Assembly: GCA_948470475.1 (NCBI GenBank)
Contig: OX419336.1
Coordinates: 23,584,350-23,648,349, forward strand
DNA from: Galaxea fascicularis
Lineage: Eukaryota; Cnidaria; Anthozoa; Scleractinia; Euphylliidae
Reading direction: 5' to 3'
Length of the DNA stretch: 64,000 nt
Each line of letters begins with the position of its first letter. Within the stretch, counting starts at the first letter, position 1. The translations under genes and the position numbers were made by a program. Under the pieces are notes generated by a model that saw only the letters and a list, made by a program, of their open reading frames with translations, was not told the DNA's origin and made no database searches. Below, piece after piece: positions 35,201 through 47,600 of the stretch.

Positions 35201-38200
35201 TAAGTCCTTCTGGCGTCCCTCAAGCACTGCAACCTCTGTTTCACACTGTTGCATGTCTAATGCTGCTTTCTGTACATCGTAGCTTACGCGAGCTGCTTCT
35301 GCCGATGCACTGCTCCCTGCATCTTTAGCTCCAGCTGCTTCGGCTTCTTTGATGACAGAGTGCAGCTTTTCTACTTCTTCATTTACCTTCACCTATGATA
35401 GACAAGGGAGTTACTTGGGGTTAAAGCACAATATCCAGTGCTTTCTAATAATCACAAGATCATGGGCATGCAGGTTGCAATGGTATCCGGTCACATCGCC
35501 CCACACAACAATTACAGTGTCATTACACTTACCTAACTGATGGCGAACTAATAGACGGCGAAGAAATTGGTTCTTTTCCCAAGATGGATAGCGGTGAACG
35601 GCAAAAGACGCGAAAAATCTATTACCACGATTACTGTGATCGCAATCGCTGCTACGTCCGAGTGGGACTGGGTGGCTCGAAGCTCGAACCAATTGCTTTT
35701 GTCAATGCACAGGCGATGCGTGACTGCTTGTGAGCAAAAACCCTTCAAGGACTCTAGCCTGAATGCATAGTGACTCCAAAACGAACCTCATCACCCGCAT
35801 CCCTCCTATTTTTTCATTTAATATCAACACTCCTACAACGTCTTACGCAACTTACATTAATGTTATTTACCCCGCAAACGATACGATACAGGACTACTTA
35901 CAGTGTACAATACGGCACTCTTGCACTACTTCAAGACACGAACATTACTTACGATACTAACGCCATTAAAACAGTGCGATGTCGACACTACGATACGATG
36001 CGATAGGATTTTTTGCCTTCTGACACAAGTTACATGTGGTCACTGAGCTGCACTGCTCTAACTACATGTACATGTAATACTCAGTTTTTCTCCCGGTGCC
36101 AGTCACACTGGTTAGTTTGGGGTCTTTGCTAGAGACAGCCAACATTTATAACACGAGAAGCCATGCAGGAAATACAAGAAACCAGGGGGAAAAATACCGA
36201 CCATGTTCAAGTTTACCTGAGCAGCTTTGGCAGCAGCAACACAATCAGTGGCTACCTTTTGAGAATTTAACACCACATCACTGACATCTTTCAGACTTCC
36301 CTCTTTCTCCGACAGGAAGAGAGCAGCCTTCAGCTGTTCTACATGTGCTTTTATAGCTGCAGCAGCTTTCTGCTGTGCCTCTACAGCATCTTGACCCATA
36401 GTTTTCAGACTGTCCATAGCCTGATGGACCATGAGTTCCATGGCAGTCTGGTCCACCATAGCTTCAACCTCCTTTTCAGTGAGACTTGTGTCCACTTCTG
36501 CAGTGTCAGGTGATAGAAGAGAAAATACAGTAATAATTATTAATAGCAGTTTGAGATTCAAATTATGACTGTACCAGACAACTCGCACAGTCCCTTGCTT
36601 CCACCTTGCTTGTAAAGCTGTTGACAAAATCCCTACCACAGCCTAATGCATAGGTATGACTATGGCTGCAGATAAAGTTTTAGGGCAGCACCACATACCA
36701 AAGGACAAAAGAGCATCAACAAACAAACTTAGCAATAATTTTTGCAAATTCAGGGGTTTTGTTTGAGGCCAGACGTAATGTCCAGTGGTAATTTTGGCAG
36801 GTCACCAGAATAACTATTTTCTGAAGTATAACATCTGTTTGTTTAACCTATCAATCTGGTACTTCAAAACGTTATAGAATACCCTGGAGATGAATTAAGT
36901 ATTTTGTGACAATTCAGTTTTGAATGAGTTACATGTAGGTCAGGATGTACTTTCTACAATGTTACCTTTGGTTTCAGGGGTCTTGTCATCCTTTCCTTCT
37001 TTAGCCGTTCTTGTCGCTGTTTCAGAAACTTCTTCCAATCGTTCAGTCACCTGAGCAGGCTTAACAAATGCAACCTCCTTTTCAACAGATCCAGCAACAT
37101 CAAGGTCCACAGAAGATACTCCCACATGATCTAACACAGACACTGTTGCTGCTGGGGATTCCACCTTCCTCTCTCCAGCTGTTGGTTGTTTTATTGCTGT
37201 TGCATCCTCAGAAGCGTTGGCTTTGGTCTCTGTTTGGAGGGTGCCATTTCTAGTTTCCTTCTCCACTGAATTTGCAATGGCAAGATCCACAGCGGAAATG
37301 GCTGTTTGATCAAGTGACGACACAGATGCAACTGCCTCTTTATTCCCAGCAATGGGTTTAACAGGTTTTCTTAGAGGGAACTCAGGATCCTAAGAAATTT
37401 GAAAAAGTCACCATGACATTCATATTCCACATACACAAAATTGTTATTTCTGCTTGTGCAAGTTTGGAACTAAGTTTTCCATTTGGCATTTTCATGAAAT
37501 GCACATGCAAAATTGAATTCTTTTGATTTAGTTTTTCTTTTAATGGTACAAGCGACCAATAAACTAAAGTTGTACAATGTACGCAAAGTGTGGTCCCCCC
37601 CCCCCCCAATCCCAATGGAAATATCTCATTACAGAAATATGAGCCTATCATCATCTCACCTTCTGTGCACTGTTTGGAATTGAGAGGTCTAAAGGACCAC
37701 CACCGGATGGAAGGCTTTTAACATCTCCTTGAAGCTTAGCAGGTGTTTGTGTGTTTGTGATGCTATCTAAATAAGAATCCAAAGAACTAAGCACAGGTTC
37801 AATGACTGGAAGATTCTCATGTATCAGATGGCGGCACTCTGTATTGTAATGGTAAGCTAGTGTTCCTGCTGCCACGCCTCCACCAAAGATGGCTGTCACT
37901 CCTCCTGCTATCTTCCAAACTGAAGAGCCTTTTGCTGCCCTTGTGTAAAGAACAAAGAACTCTATTAATACAAAAACAAGAGGCCTTCCTGTGAAAACCC
38001 GAAAACTGTAAACACTAGAAATATTTATGGGATATTATCGTGTTTCAAATAAAAAGCCAATCAATCGCGAGAAAACTAAACAGGAAACAGTAACGGCAAT
38101 TAGTTTGCAGTTTCATGTTGCTTCTGATTAGTTACTGCAAAATGGGAATGTCAAAATCAAATCAAAGTGTTCATGGTATCGGGATTCGCACAGTAAGTGG

Positions 38201-39403
38201 CTGACTACAAGTGAACAAAACTACACTGTTTCAAGCCAGGCCAGTCATTAAGAGCTCTTCTATACACACATCTACAAATATGGGTTCACAGTTGTGAATC
38301 AAATTTCATTTGTCAATGGACCGAAGGAATCCAAAGCAAAAGTAACAAGTGCCGTTTATATAGTATGTACATGTAAACAATACTAAATATTGACACTGGT
38401 TTACCAAAAAGGTTCAACTTAAAGATTAGCTTGGATCATGATAGTATTGTGTAGTTTGCTGAAGTTTCTTTTGTACTTGGGGGGAACTCCTAAATGTAGA
38501 TGTAGGCTCCTGGGGGCTCATATTTGGAGGGGTGTATAATAGGGGGTATTTGACCGTTTGGCTTTTCAAGCTCATTGAAGAATCTCAAAACTTTTTTTGG
38601 CTAAGGAAAAGTAGCACAAATACATGAAAAAAAAAAAGAAAAGAAAAAAGGTTTCCAAGTTGGGGGTCTTTCTTTTAAAAGAAGCTTATATCTCAATTCA
38701 AATTTTTCCTCAAAATAGCATTTCAATGCTACATTTTCACACACATTTCACCCATGTTACAAAAAGAAAAACAACAACATCATCATCATTGCCATTGTTT
38801 CTGGTGGAGAGGGGTGAGGGACTGGTACTATTTTACAAGGGAGAGGTTTATTTTGTTTGATGGAGGCAGATGCACTTTTTTTTTTGAAAGGGGGGGGGGG
38901 GGGAAGGGGAGGGAAGCAGACCAAGTGAACATTACATATGTACAATGTACATATAACAGTAGTTGAGCATATACATAAATAAATACCTGTATGAACTTGA
39001 AAAATCTCAAAGAGCAGCTAGCATACAAAAGTGAATCTTGGTCTATGTGTAAGTGTCCTGACCAGGGTTGTAAGAAAGTTTTGAAGTAGGCAGGTTTATT
39101 GATGAAGTAGAGTGTAGGTCTAACACTTAAGCAGGACTAAAGAAACTTGGCTAGTAAATCACAGTAAAGTAGCCAGACAGGAACACAAACTTAGTGGTGA
39201 TTTTTTGCCAGCTACCAGCTACTTTTGACAACCCTGTTGATCCATGTGTACAAACTCTTAAAGACTCTCTATCAAACCCCATGCATTGCGCGCCCGTCTT
39301 AAGTTTCATGGACCGCGAAACCTCCAATTGTTGACTTACTGGTTTGTCTCATTGTTCAATCCCTCCAAATTCAAGACATCTATCCAGTTTATTAATAATA
39401 ATG

Positions 39404-39444
<41 letters not shown>

Positions 39445-41455
39445 TTTATTTAAGTCTCAAATCGTTCTAGCTGAACACGAGTGCTCTACTAATTGGGGAG
39501 ACTGTAAATCAAATAAACTCTAAATTAAATCAAATATTGGTTTTTGAGGAGAGGGGAAAACCGGAGTACCCGGAGAAAAACCTCTCAGAGCAGAGTAGAG
39601 AACCAACAAACTCAGCCCACTTATGACACTGAGTCCAGAAATCGAACCCGGGACACATTGGTGGAAGGCGAGCGCTCTCACCACTGCTCTCACCGCTATT
39701 CAGTATTTATTGTTTGATAAAAGGAGTTTGATTGTCTTATATAATTCAGATCAGGATATTTTGTTCTACATTGTTCGTTTATTAGATATTTCATAAGTTA
39801 AGCAAGTAGCGACACATACATGTAACACACAAGTTCGCTATAGTGGTAGCTAAGAAGAACTGCAGTGGAAGAGCAAGAAAGAATACAAGAGGCTTACTTG
39901 AGACAATCTGTTCAAGGCCAGTGCAGGAGTGAAAAAGCTTCATGTGGATTCTCAAAGCACAGCCACTGCGAGTTCACCCAAATCTAGTTATCATACTACA
40001 AGTAAGTGATAATTTATGGCTCGAGCTCATGTACATGTTATTTTGAGTTTCTTTGGCTGGGTACAGTTCAATTAACTCAAAAGCCATAAATCTTTTGGTA
40101 CAAGTTGTTTTCTTTTACAACAGAACATCGCAAACATGACCTCTTCAGTTTCTAACTAAAAAATATGTTCTCGCATTCACACATTGTTTTTGCACAGTCC
40201 CGCAATTGCATTTCTTATATTAATTTTGTTTATGTTACGTTGGCCTTGTGCTTGTAGAAAAAGTGATCACAGGCAGTACCATTGTATTGCTTGGTTTTAC
40301 AAGCGAAATTACAGTGCAATAAGACCTATTTGGTTTTTCTCATCCCATGTCTCCCTTCCTGTACCATCATGTCTTTGATGCCAATCAAATTAGAGGTTTC
40401 AAATCCTTCAGACACTAAAAACATGAATGGACCGCACACCTGTAATAATTATTGTTTCCCATCAAAAGCTAGTCTTCTTGCAACATTCCTCTCGATATAT
40501 TTGATGGTAACATGCTGTTCACCATTCTCTCGCATATAAATCACCATTAACAGTTGATTCCAAAACAACAACAACTGTATACAAAGCATGCCGTTTGACA
40601 GAGTCTTTAAGATGTATACAATCCTGGCCAAAATTATAAGGGACACTAAAGAAATCACCCACATGCACACCTCAGATGCACATAATTATGTAAAGTGTAT
40701 AAAATTACAAGCCCAAAAAACATGGATTGCCGTCTTATTGTGTGATTTCAACCACCCCCCCCCCCTCCACCCTAACAATGTTGATAGTGACTGTCATCAC
40801 TGTAGTAGTAGACAAGGTGACAAATCATCATTGAATGTGGGGGAGGGAAGAGGGGAAATACAGCCTTGCAATTAACTTTTCTGGTAAATTGTCCCTTTGT
40901 TTTTGTCCAGGATTGTACAGTAGATGTACACAATAAATCTTGTTGTTTTGAGATGTGTGCATATTCCATCCCACATACAAAAGAACATGAATTTTAACCC
41001 CCTACCAATTAGGCATACTAAAATTAGTATCAACGGTCTCACTCATGGTCCCTACATTTCCAAAAGTACAAACACCTCAACATTTTCAGGTTAATCTCCT
41101 GAATGTACACCACTACAACTTACTTTGGTCCAGGAGTTGCTGCTGTTGATTTACATCTCCTTAATTCTGAACGAAATGATTTACTCGTTGAAGATATTCT
41201 TCCCTTAAAAATCAATACAATAGAGTTGAGTCTTAGTGAGGTTAATATTTACAATCTTGCTAATGATTGAAGCTTAACTGCTGAATACCCTGCCATTTAT
41301 TTGCATGTGAATAGTGTGTAATCTGGAAATTCAACTCTGACATCAAGTCCACAAACATTAGATTAGCCCAGAGATCTAACCTTAGAAGGAGCTGGTCTTG
41401 ATATCTTCGCAAATGTTTGAAACACAGTTCCCCTTGTACTTTTGACGTTGAACAT
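32250..41455 (-). CDS. MIC60: MICOS subunit MIC60 / mitofilin
   Basis: Nine exons join in frame to 820 residues (human MIC60 is about 758): 41381-41455, 41124-41203, 37660-37939, 36966-37389, 36217-36497, 35103-35392, 34615-34819, 33573-33694, 32250-32955. MIC60 sits in the inner mitochondrial membrane and organises crista junctions. Exons 1-2 give a basic, Ser/Thr/Arg-rich import signal. Exon 3 holds the single membrane segment (about residues 59-83, GGVTAIFGGGVAAGTLAYHY). Exon 4 is a variable Thr/Ala/Glu-rich linker. Exons 5-8 are coiled coil (for example EAELAAQHEASLRQQLRRQA). Exon 9 ends with the mitofilin domain (RFYKVRRWCRRVAMIGDNGA, then SYFQSFFIF). Exons 6-9 lie in tandem unit 3, the unit nearest the 5' exons, and recur in units 1 and 2. 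It shares a short promoter with UNG. Confidence 0.93.
39392..39700 (-). mobile_element. tRNA-derived SINE, full length
   Basis: Read on the minus strand, the head has an A-box-like GTGGTGAGAGCGCTCGCC and a B-box-like GGGTTCGATTTC. The body is shared with 14100-14330, and the tail is (ATT)n, seen as (AAT)n at about 39393-39442. It lies in the 3.2 kb second intron of MIC60, in the same orientation as that gene. Confidence 0.75.
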
Positions 41456-41627
41456 GTCGAAATCCAAGATGGCGGATAACCTTCACTCTGTCTGACCCAG
41501 GCTTCATCGGCCTTACATCTAACTGGTTTGTGATTGGCTTAGCTGCAATTGGCGGGAAATCGCGGGAGATTGGTTTGCGGATACGTGCTCCACGATTTGT
41601 TGTTCGATTACTCAGAACGAAGGCAAA
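41456..41627. promoter_or_regulatory. Bidirectional MIC60-UNG promoter
   Basis: Only 172 bases separate the two start codons, which face away from each other. The interval holds TTGGCGGGAAA at 41549-41559 (E2F-like), two inverted CCAAT boxes (GATTGG at 41532 and 41568), and CAAGATGGCGG at 41465-41475 (YY1-like), just upstream of the MIC60 start. No TATA box is seen. E2F control of UNG is known in mammals; here it is inferred from the motif. Confidence 0.65.
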
Positions 41628-44600
41628 ATGGCAAATCAGATGAAGATCTCGAACTTTTTCAACACTTCAGGCACTAAACGACGCGTAGACGCTGCCGATG
41701 AGGGGGCACACTCACGGCAGTGCAAGTCCTCGAAGACAGAAGATGGGAGTTCGCCTGAATCAAATTCCAATCGACCTGCGTCGAGTCTTTCACCCGAGCA
41801 ACGAGAGCGCATGGAGGCCAATCGCAAGGAAGCAGAAAAGAAACTACTTGCCAATAAAAGTCCTCAATTCTTTGGAGCTTCATGGAGAAAAGCCTTAGCG
41901 GCAGAATTTAGCAAGGAATACTACGTTATGGTAAGCTTGTACCGTCTTTCAGCTGACATCGAGTCGGAATGGTGTCAGTAAACCGTTTGGTCAGATATTG
42001 AATAATGCAATATTAAAGGGAATATTTTGCTTATTTTGTTTATCAGCTTACCAATTTTGTCAAGGAGGAAAGATCACGAAAGACAGTTTATCCCGCAGGT
42101 AGGAACACATTAATCAAATCAACCCCCTCCCTCTCTACCCCTATCCCTTCTACTGCCCCTCCCCCTCCCCGTCCTACCTTGCTCTTGGGTTGGGGGAAGG
42201 GAGGGGGTATACAGCGGAAGTTGCAGGTCTGGACCTACGATACTCACTTTAAAGAAGTTTGCAGCAGTTTTTTTATGTGGAAATGAACAAAACAAGCCTT
42301 TAAAGACTTATTTGCAATTTATTTGAAAACACTCTTATGGAATTTTTCTAATTTGACCTACATGTCGTGGGACTTGAGTAGTTTACACTCTCAAAGTTCC
42401 ATTATGAAGTGCCAGACTGGATTTCAAGATAAGTGGGCTTTTTTTTAGAATTAGCTGCCTTGCATAACTGTTGCTATGGTAACAGCTGTTGCGGGGAAAG
42501 CTGTTGCTGCAAGTCTCCTTAAGAGAGATATGCATTGATAAAGTGCTATATTAACTCCAAAACAAATCCTAACCTTGAAAGGCTTACAACAGTGTTTATT
42601 TACTGTAGTTTTGATTGTTTAATTGGTTAATTTGTTGATGCTGTATTTGTCAATGATCTTATTTTTTCATAATTATTATCAATCTTTGCAAGAATTGTAC
42701 TCAGATTGCTACTGATTGGACAACCTTTACAAAATATTGTACTCAAGGATGTACAGTAACATCCCAGTGGTTTTCTACACTTTTGTGTTATGTTACATGT
42801 TAATGAAAAGTGTTTATGTTTCCAGAAAAAGATGTCTTCAGCTGGACTCTCCAATGCAACATTCGTGAGGTATGTTTGCAGGGTTTTAGATGTGACTAGA
42901 GAGACTTAAAGTGGTTTACTAATGGAAATGGGTACAGTTGGCTGTCTTATAACTGTGACAGGATTGTCTTACCTTTTTGTTTTGTTTTTTTCTTATTAAT
43001 TACTGCTTACAATACCCAGTTAGGGTGTTCTTGGTACCATTTTAGGTAAGGCTGAAAAGGTGCAAGGGAAAACCTGTTGTCAGAATTTGTACATTTGTAG
43101 TTTCAGCTTTTGTATAAAACTAGTGATCTCCAAAACTTAATTGGATTGTCTCTCTTCTTACCGGTATGTAGAATGCCCTGATTGATATGACCCTTCTGCC
43201 CCCAAAAAGGCATAAATAATTGTGGTAAAAAGTCTGCCAAATCTGAAAGAACTGAGGGTCATTCTGGACATGCAGTTGAATCTCAAATTAGTAAAGACTG
43301 ATATCTCTCAAAATTTGGTAGCAGATGAAGGCCTGGGCCCCCTCTAGAAGCATCCACTTTCAGGCAATCATTTCTCCAAAATTCAAAATCCTGTTTCCAA
43401 GCTCCCATGTAAATCCACTCAAGGCATCATCAATGTTGTCAATTTCTTTTTTTAGATTAAAGTTGTGATCATTGGCCAAGACCCATATCATGGGCCAAGG
43501 CAGGCACATGGGCTTTGTTTTAGTGTTCTTCCTGGTGTCGCTATACCGCCAAGGTACTTTGTGCAGTGTAACTGAAATATTTTGCTGATGGCAGACATTA
43601 TCAGTTCTACATGTTATCACTAGAGAGCACCACTCACATCTTAGAGCTCTCTTTGTTGTTACAAATGTTCAAAATTTCCAATTTCAGACAAAAGCAAATA
43701 CCCATTAATTTTAAAAGTCAATTTTAAAAGTAATTTTCAGTCAGCAATTTTTGCCTCATACGGATAAAGGTTGACCAGTATACTGGCTTCTCAGTTCGTT
43801 CACTTGTCCAGTCTCTTTGTATTTTCAGTCAGGAGTTCTACATGCATCATAGGAGGGTATTAAATAAGACGCTAGCTGGTCATCTGGCTTGAATTAATCT
43901 GCATAGCTATATTGAATTAACCCACATACCGGTAGCTATATTCACCCGTTACCTCCACACAACGAGATGGCCCCCAGCAGACAGGCTTGATACTTTGTTA
44001 GCCTCATTTAACTCTGGATATTAAAAAAAAAAACAGTGGCCAGGAATTAGATATGGAGAACAAGTGTTCTTTGTTGACTTGACAGTTATCATGACAGTGA
44101 CAGTAGTTGCTGATTGTAACAAAGAGGTCACTCATCAAGAAAGACCACCATTACTTTGCAGAAAAAACAGACTTCATTGGTTCAACTTAATGTGGCTATT
44201 GGGGATCCAATCAATAAACATCTTACTTCTTATCATTTCTTCCTTTTCACATGTGCATAGTCTAGTAAATATCTACAAAGAATTAGAGAATGACATTGAG
44301 GGTTTCCAAGCACCAAAACATGGATACCTCATGGGCTGGGCAAAACAAGGTAAGTCAAAGCCAAAACAGTGACAGCATCTTTATTATCATTATCATTATT
44401 GTTACTCTTTTTTATTATTATTTTTAGCAATTTTGTTTGTTACAACTTAAGAGTGTAAAATGTTTTTGGAATTTAGTTATTATGACACCCAGTCACATAC
44501 ATGGCTTTCGTTACTTTTCAACTACTCGCACTATACAGAGAAAAAACTGTCTGAATGCATGCACAAAATGAAAACCACGTACATTGTACTTTTTAAAATT

Positions 44601-47600
44601 AACAGTGCACCCAAAACAAAACCAAGTTTGTCTAGGGAGTACCGTAAATGTTTTTGAAAGGACTGTTGCTTGGACCTGTGTGAGAGAAGGGTAGAGGCTG
44701 AATCAGAACTTCCACAGTGGGACCCAATACAGAAAATTCTGACCTACCCCATCCCCTAATAAGTGTGAAACAGTAGCAGTGAAGGTATACCAGGTCTATG
44801 CCAAATAGGGGGGGGGGGGGGGGCAAGAAAGGTGCTTTGTTAGCCCTTTCACTCTCAAGAGTGACCGATGGGTAGTTTGTCCTTGTGATGTCGTTACGTT
44901 GTCAAGCAGACAGGTGTTGAGAATAAAGAAGCTAAATAACTTGAGTGTATTGTTTGATTTGACACTAAATTCTCAGAACTAACATTGTAAGCAATGTATG
45001 GCAGACATTAAAGAGAAGTAATATTGAGATCACAGGAGTGAGAGGATTAACCTTCAATCTCAGAGTTGGCCTACCTAAGACCTCCTTTACTGTGCAGGTG
45101 AATCAGTAAGATTAGCAATCTTTACCACAGGGACCGCGGAGCCGGGGGGGCTGAGGGGGCTGAAAAATTACTGTTTTACTGCTTTCATAGATTAGTTCAA
45201 ATTTGGTGTTTATTAGCCTGATAAATAATAAAAGAATTCACTGTGTGTGCTATATTGGGATGTATTTTTAGCCATTCTAGAAGCATTTATTTAAAAAATT
45301 TTCCTGGACCCCCCCTAGGATGCTTGCGCCTGCGGCGTGTGCTAAAAACGCCTTTGGCATTTTATTTAGCCCCCCCAATCGCACAAATGCTGCGTGGTCC
45401 CTGTACCACCTGTAGCAAAATAACAAGCCTTAGTAGTTTGCAAGACATAAGGTAAAATCCAGTGACAAGTTATCCATTTTGATCCTCACTGACAGGTGTG
45501 CTGTTGTTAAATGCTTGCCTTACTGTTGTGGCGTCACAAGCAAATTCACATAAGGATAAGGTAAATAATGGTATTTGCAATAGTCAAGGAGACTCATTGG
45601 AATGTGTGTCGGGGCAATCAATAATGTTTAGGAAGACAAAAATTAGCACCATCCCCACTGTCTTTACTATTTTGACAACCAAGAATTGAAGTCCAGTTAA
45701 ATTAATCTGAGAAAACAGTTACTAAGCTGGACTGTCTACAACAAACCATTACTGGCTAATTTGATGAAGCACACAACAAACTTTCAGTTGAGCTCAAAAC
45801 TGTGGGGCACAGAGAAGAGGCTGTACAACACCATAAGAGGGTACAGTTTTCATTACAGTTAAAGTTGTACACAGAAAGCTCCATAAGCAAAGCACACCTA
45901 CTGATGTACAGTGTATGTTATGGATTTACATGTAGTGTGATCATATAGTAATGGGGGGCGACAACTCTAACAAGGCCTGTTTCAGGAGAAAAACAAAATC
46001 TTCTGGGAATCTGGAGATTGCCGGGAATCAGGAGAAACTCGATTTTTTCTGGGAAATTTACCCCCTTTGTTCTGGGACATTGTAGAAAAAGAAGTGGGAC
46101 ATTGAATGAAATTTGTATTTCAATCAGTTAAAAAATGGGTATCTTCCACATTTCTGGCAGGACTTAAAGTTTCAACATGCAGTAGTGTTGCTCAAACCAG
46201 CAACGTTTGTTAGAGTTGCTCCTTCCCCCTGTAAAGTACATAGAATAGCTAGTACAAGTAATGATGAGGCCTTCCAAGGGGGGTAGTCTTGTCGCCTTGT
46301 CGCATCCTTTTGTGTACCTTTGTCGCCTGACCAGCGGAGGAAATTGTCGCTGTCGAAAAATGGATTGTCGTTTTCGCAAATTGTCGCTTCTTTCGTGTCA
46401 ACTTCTGTCGGCTGTCGGTACTTTGGTAACAAATTGTCGCCACATTTTGACGCAATGTCGCTTGTCACTCAAACCCCTTGGAAGGCCTCAATGATATATA
46501 TATTTTTTTACTATAAAATACATCACCAATATAATTATGGCAATAGGAATGCCACAATTATGACAATTATGTGCCCATGTAACTTCTTTCAGGGATGGGA
46601 GAAGTTTACTGATGCTGTTATAAGGTGGATTAATTCCAATCTCAGTGGTGTTGTATTCTTACTCTGGGGCGCATATGCTCAGAAGAAAGGCAGCTTTATT
46701 GACAAGGTACGATGACGGCTATTTCTGCAATAGAGACTTTTATACTTAATGAGTTGTAACATCCGCACCAACTGGATAATTGCATCAAAATTAATGCAAA
46801 CAGCATTATAAGCCAATCAGAAATCAAAGCAGACACAAGTACTGGCATGTAACTTATCAGGTCAAGGATTACAGATTTCAGATTTTATTGTGTTTGCACT
46901 ATTCCCATAGTTTGATACAGAAGGTGTAAAAAACTACTACCAGCACAGTACAGAGTAAGAAATCAGAAAAAGTGCAGACAACAGCAATAAACTTAAATTG
47001 TGCGCAGTGATCAGAGTAGCTAAGGATTTCGAGTTGGTCAATGCCACGTTAAACTAACTGGCGTAATTACTGAAATATGGTATGTACGATAAGCCCGGTA
47101 GGTAATCGCACGAGGAAGAGTAAAACTAAGGATTACCGGTAATCATCACGTGTGTTTGCGCTACTCGAGCAATTTCAGCAACTTCTGAAAACACAAGTGA
47201 TGATTAATCCTTAATTTTACGAGGAAACATGCGATTACTTGTTTGTTACTAAAAGAGCAAAGTTAATTAGGGAATCGTGCATCGATTCGATGAAATTAAA
47301 TTAAAATCTCTGAATAGCAAATTTCGTTTCAACTGAATCACGTTGGCCATTGTAAAGTTTGTTGGAATTAACTGATATACAAAAAACATGGTAATCGGCC
47401 CCTTTGACTACTGAAATGCCCTTGATTAAGAAAAAATACCCTCTGTCTCAGCCAATCCGCATTCAGTAATTTTGCCCTTTAGTGATAAGAAAAAGGAGAA
47501 AGTGTAAAAGTAAAAAAGTTCACGAATAAAACTATTGCTGCATCATTGATACAAAAACAATACGATGGACAATTACGTATGTGCAAGTCATGATATATAT

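Larger units (their letters stand above)
30482..35804. repeat. Tandem unit, copy 3 (about 5323 bp)
   Basis: Third unit, ending at CCTATT (35805-35810) before unique MIC60 intron sequence. Private substitutions noticed: T for C in GGCTTYAAT (near 31562) and T for C in AAAATYAAAG (near 34899). Run lengths in the G, C and A homopolymers differ by one or two bases. Confidence 0.95.

Noticed and set aside
19833..35804. CRISPR-like or satellite array
   Set aside because: Units are 5.3 kb, carry gene exons and introns, and have no short repeat-spacer pattern.
36498..36639. Extension of the MIC60 exon 5 reading frame upstream
   Set aside because: The acceptor CTGACACTGCAG at 36498 gives the phase needed to join exon 4; the extension is intron read-through.
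38624..38966. Lys-, His- and Gly-rich frames in MIC60 intron 2
   Set aside because: Low-complexity A-runs, CAT repeats and a G-run; frames occur on both strands with no domain.
39620..39700. Possible tRNA gene
   Set aside because: The A- and B-box-like sequences belong to the head of a SINE followed by its body and (ATT)n tail; no complete cloverleaf is apparent.
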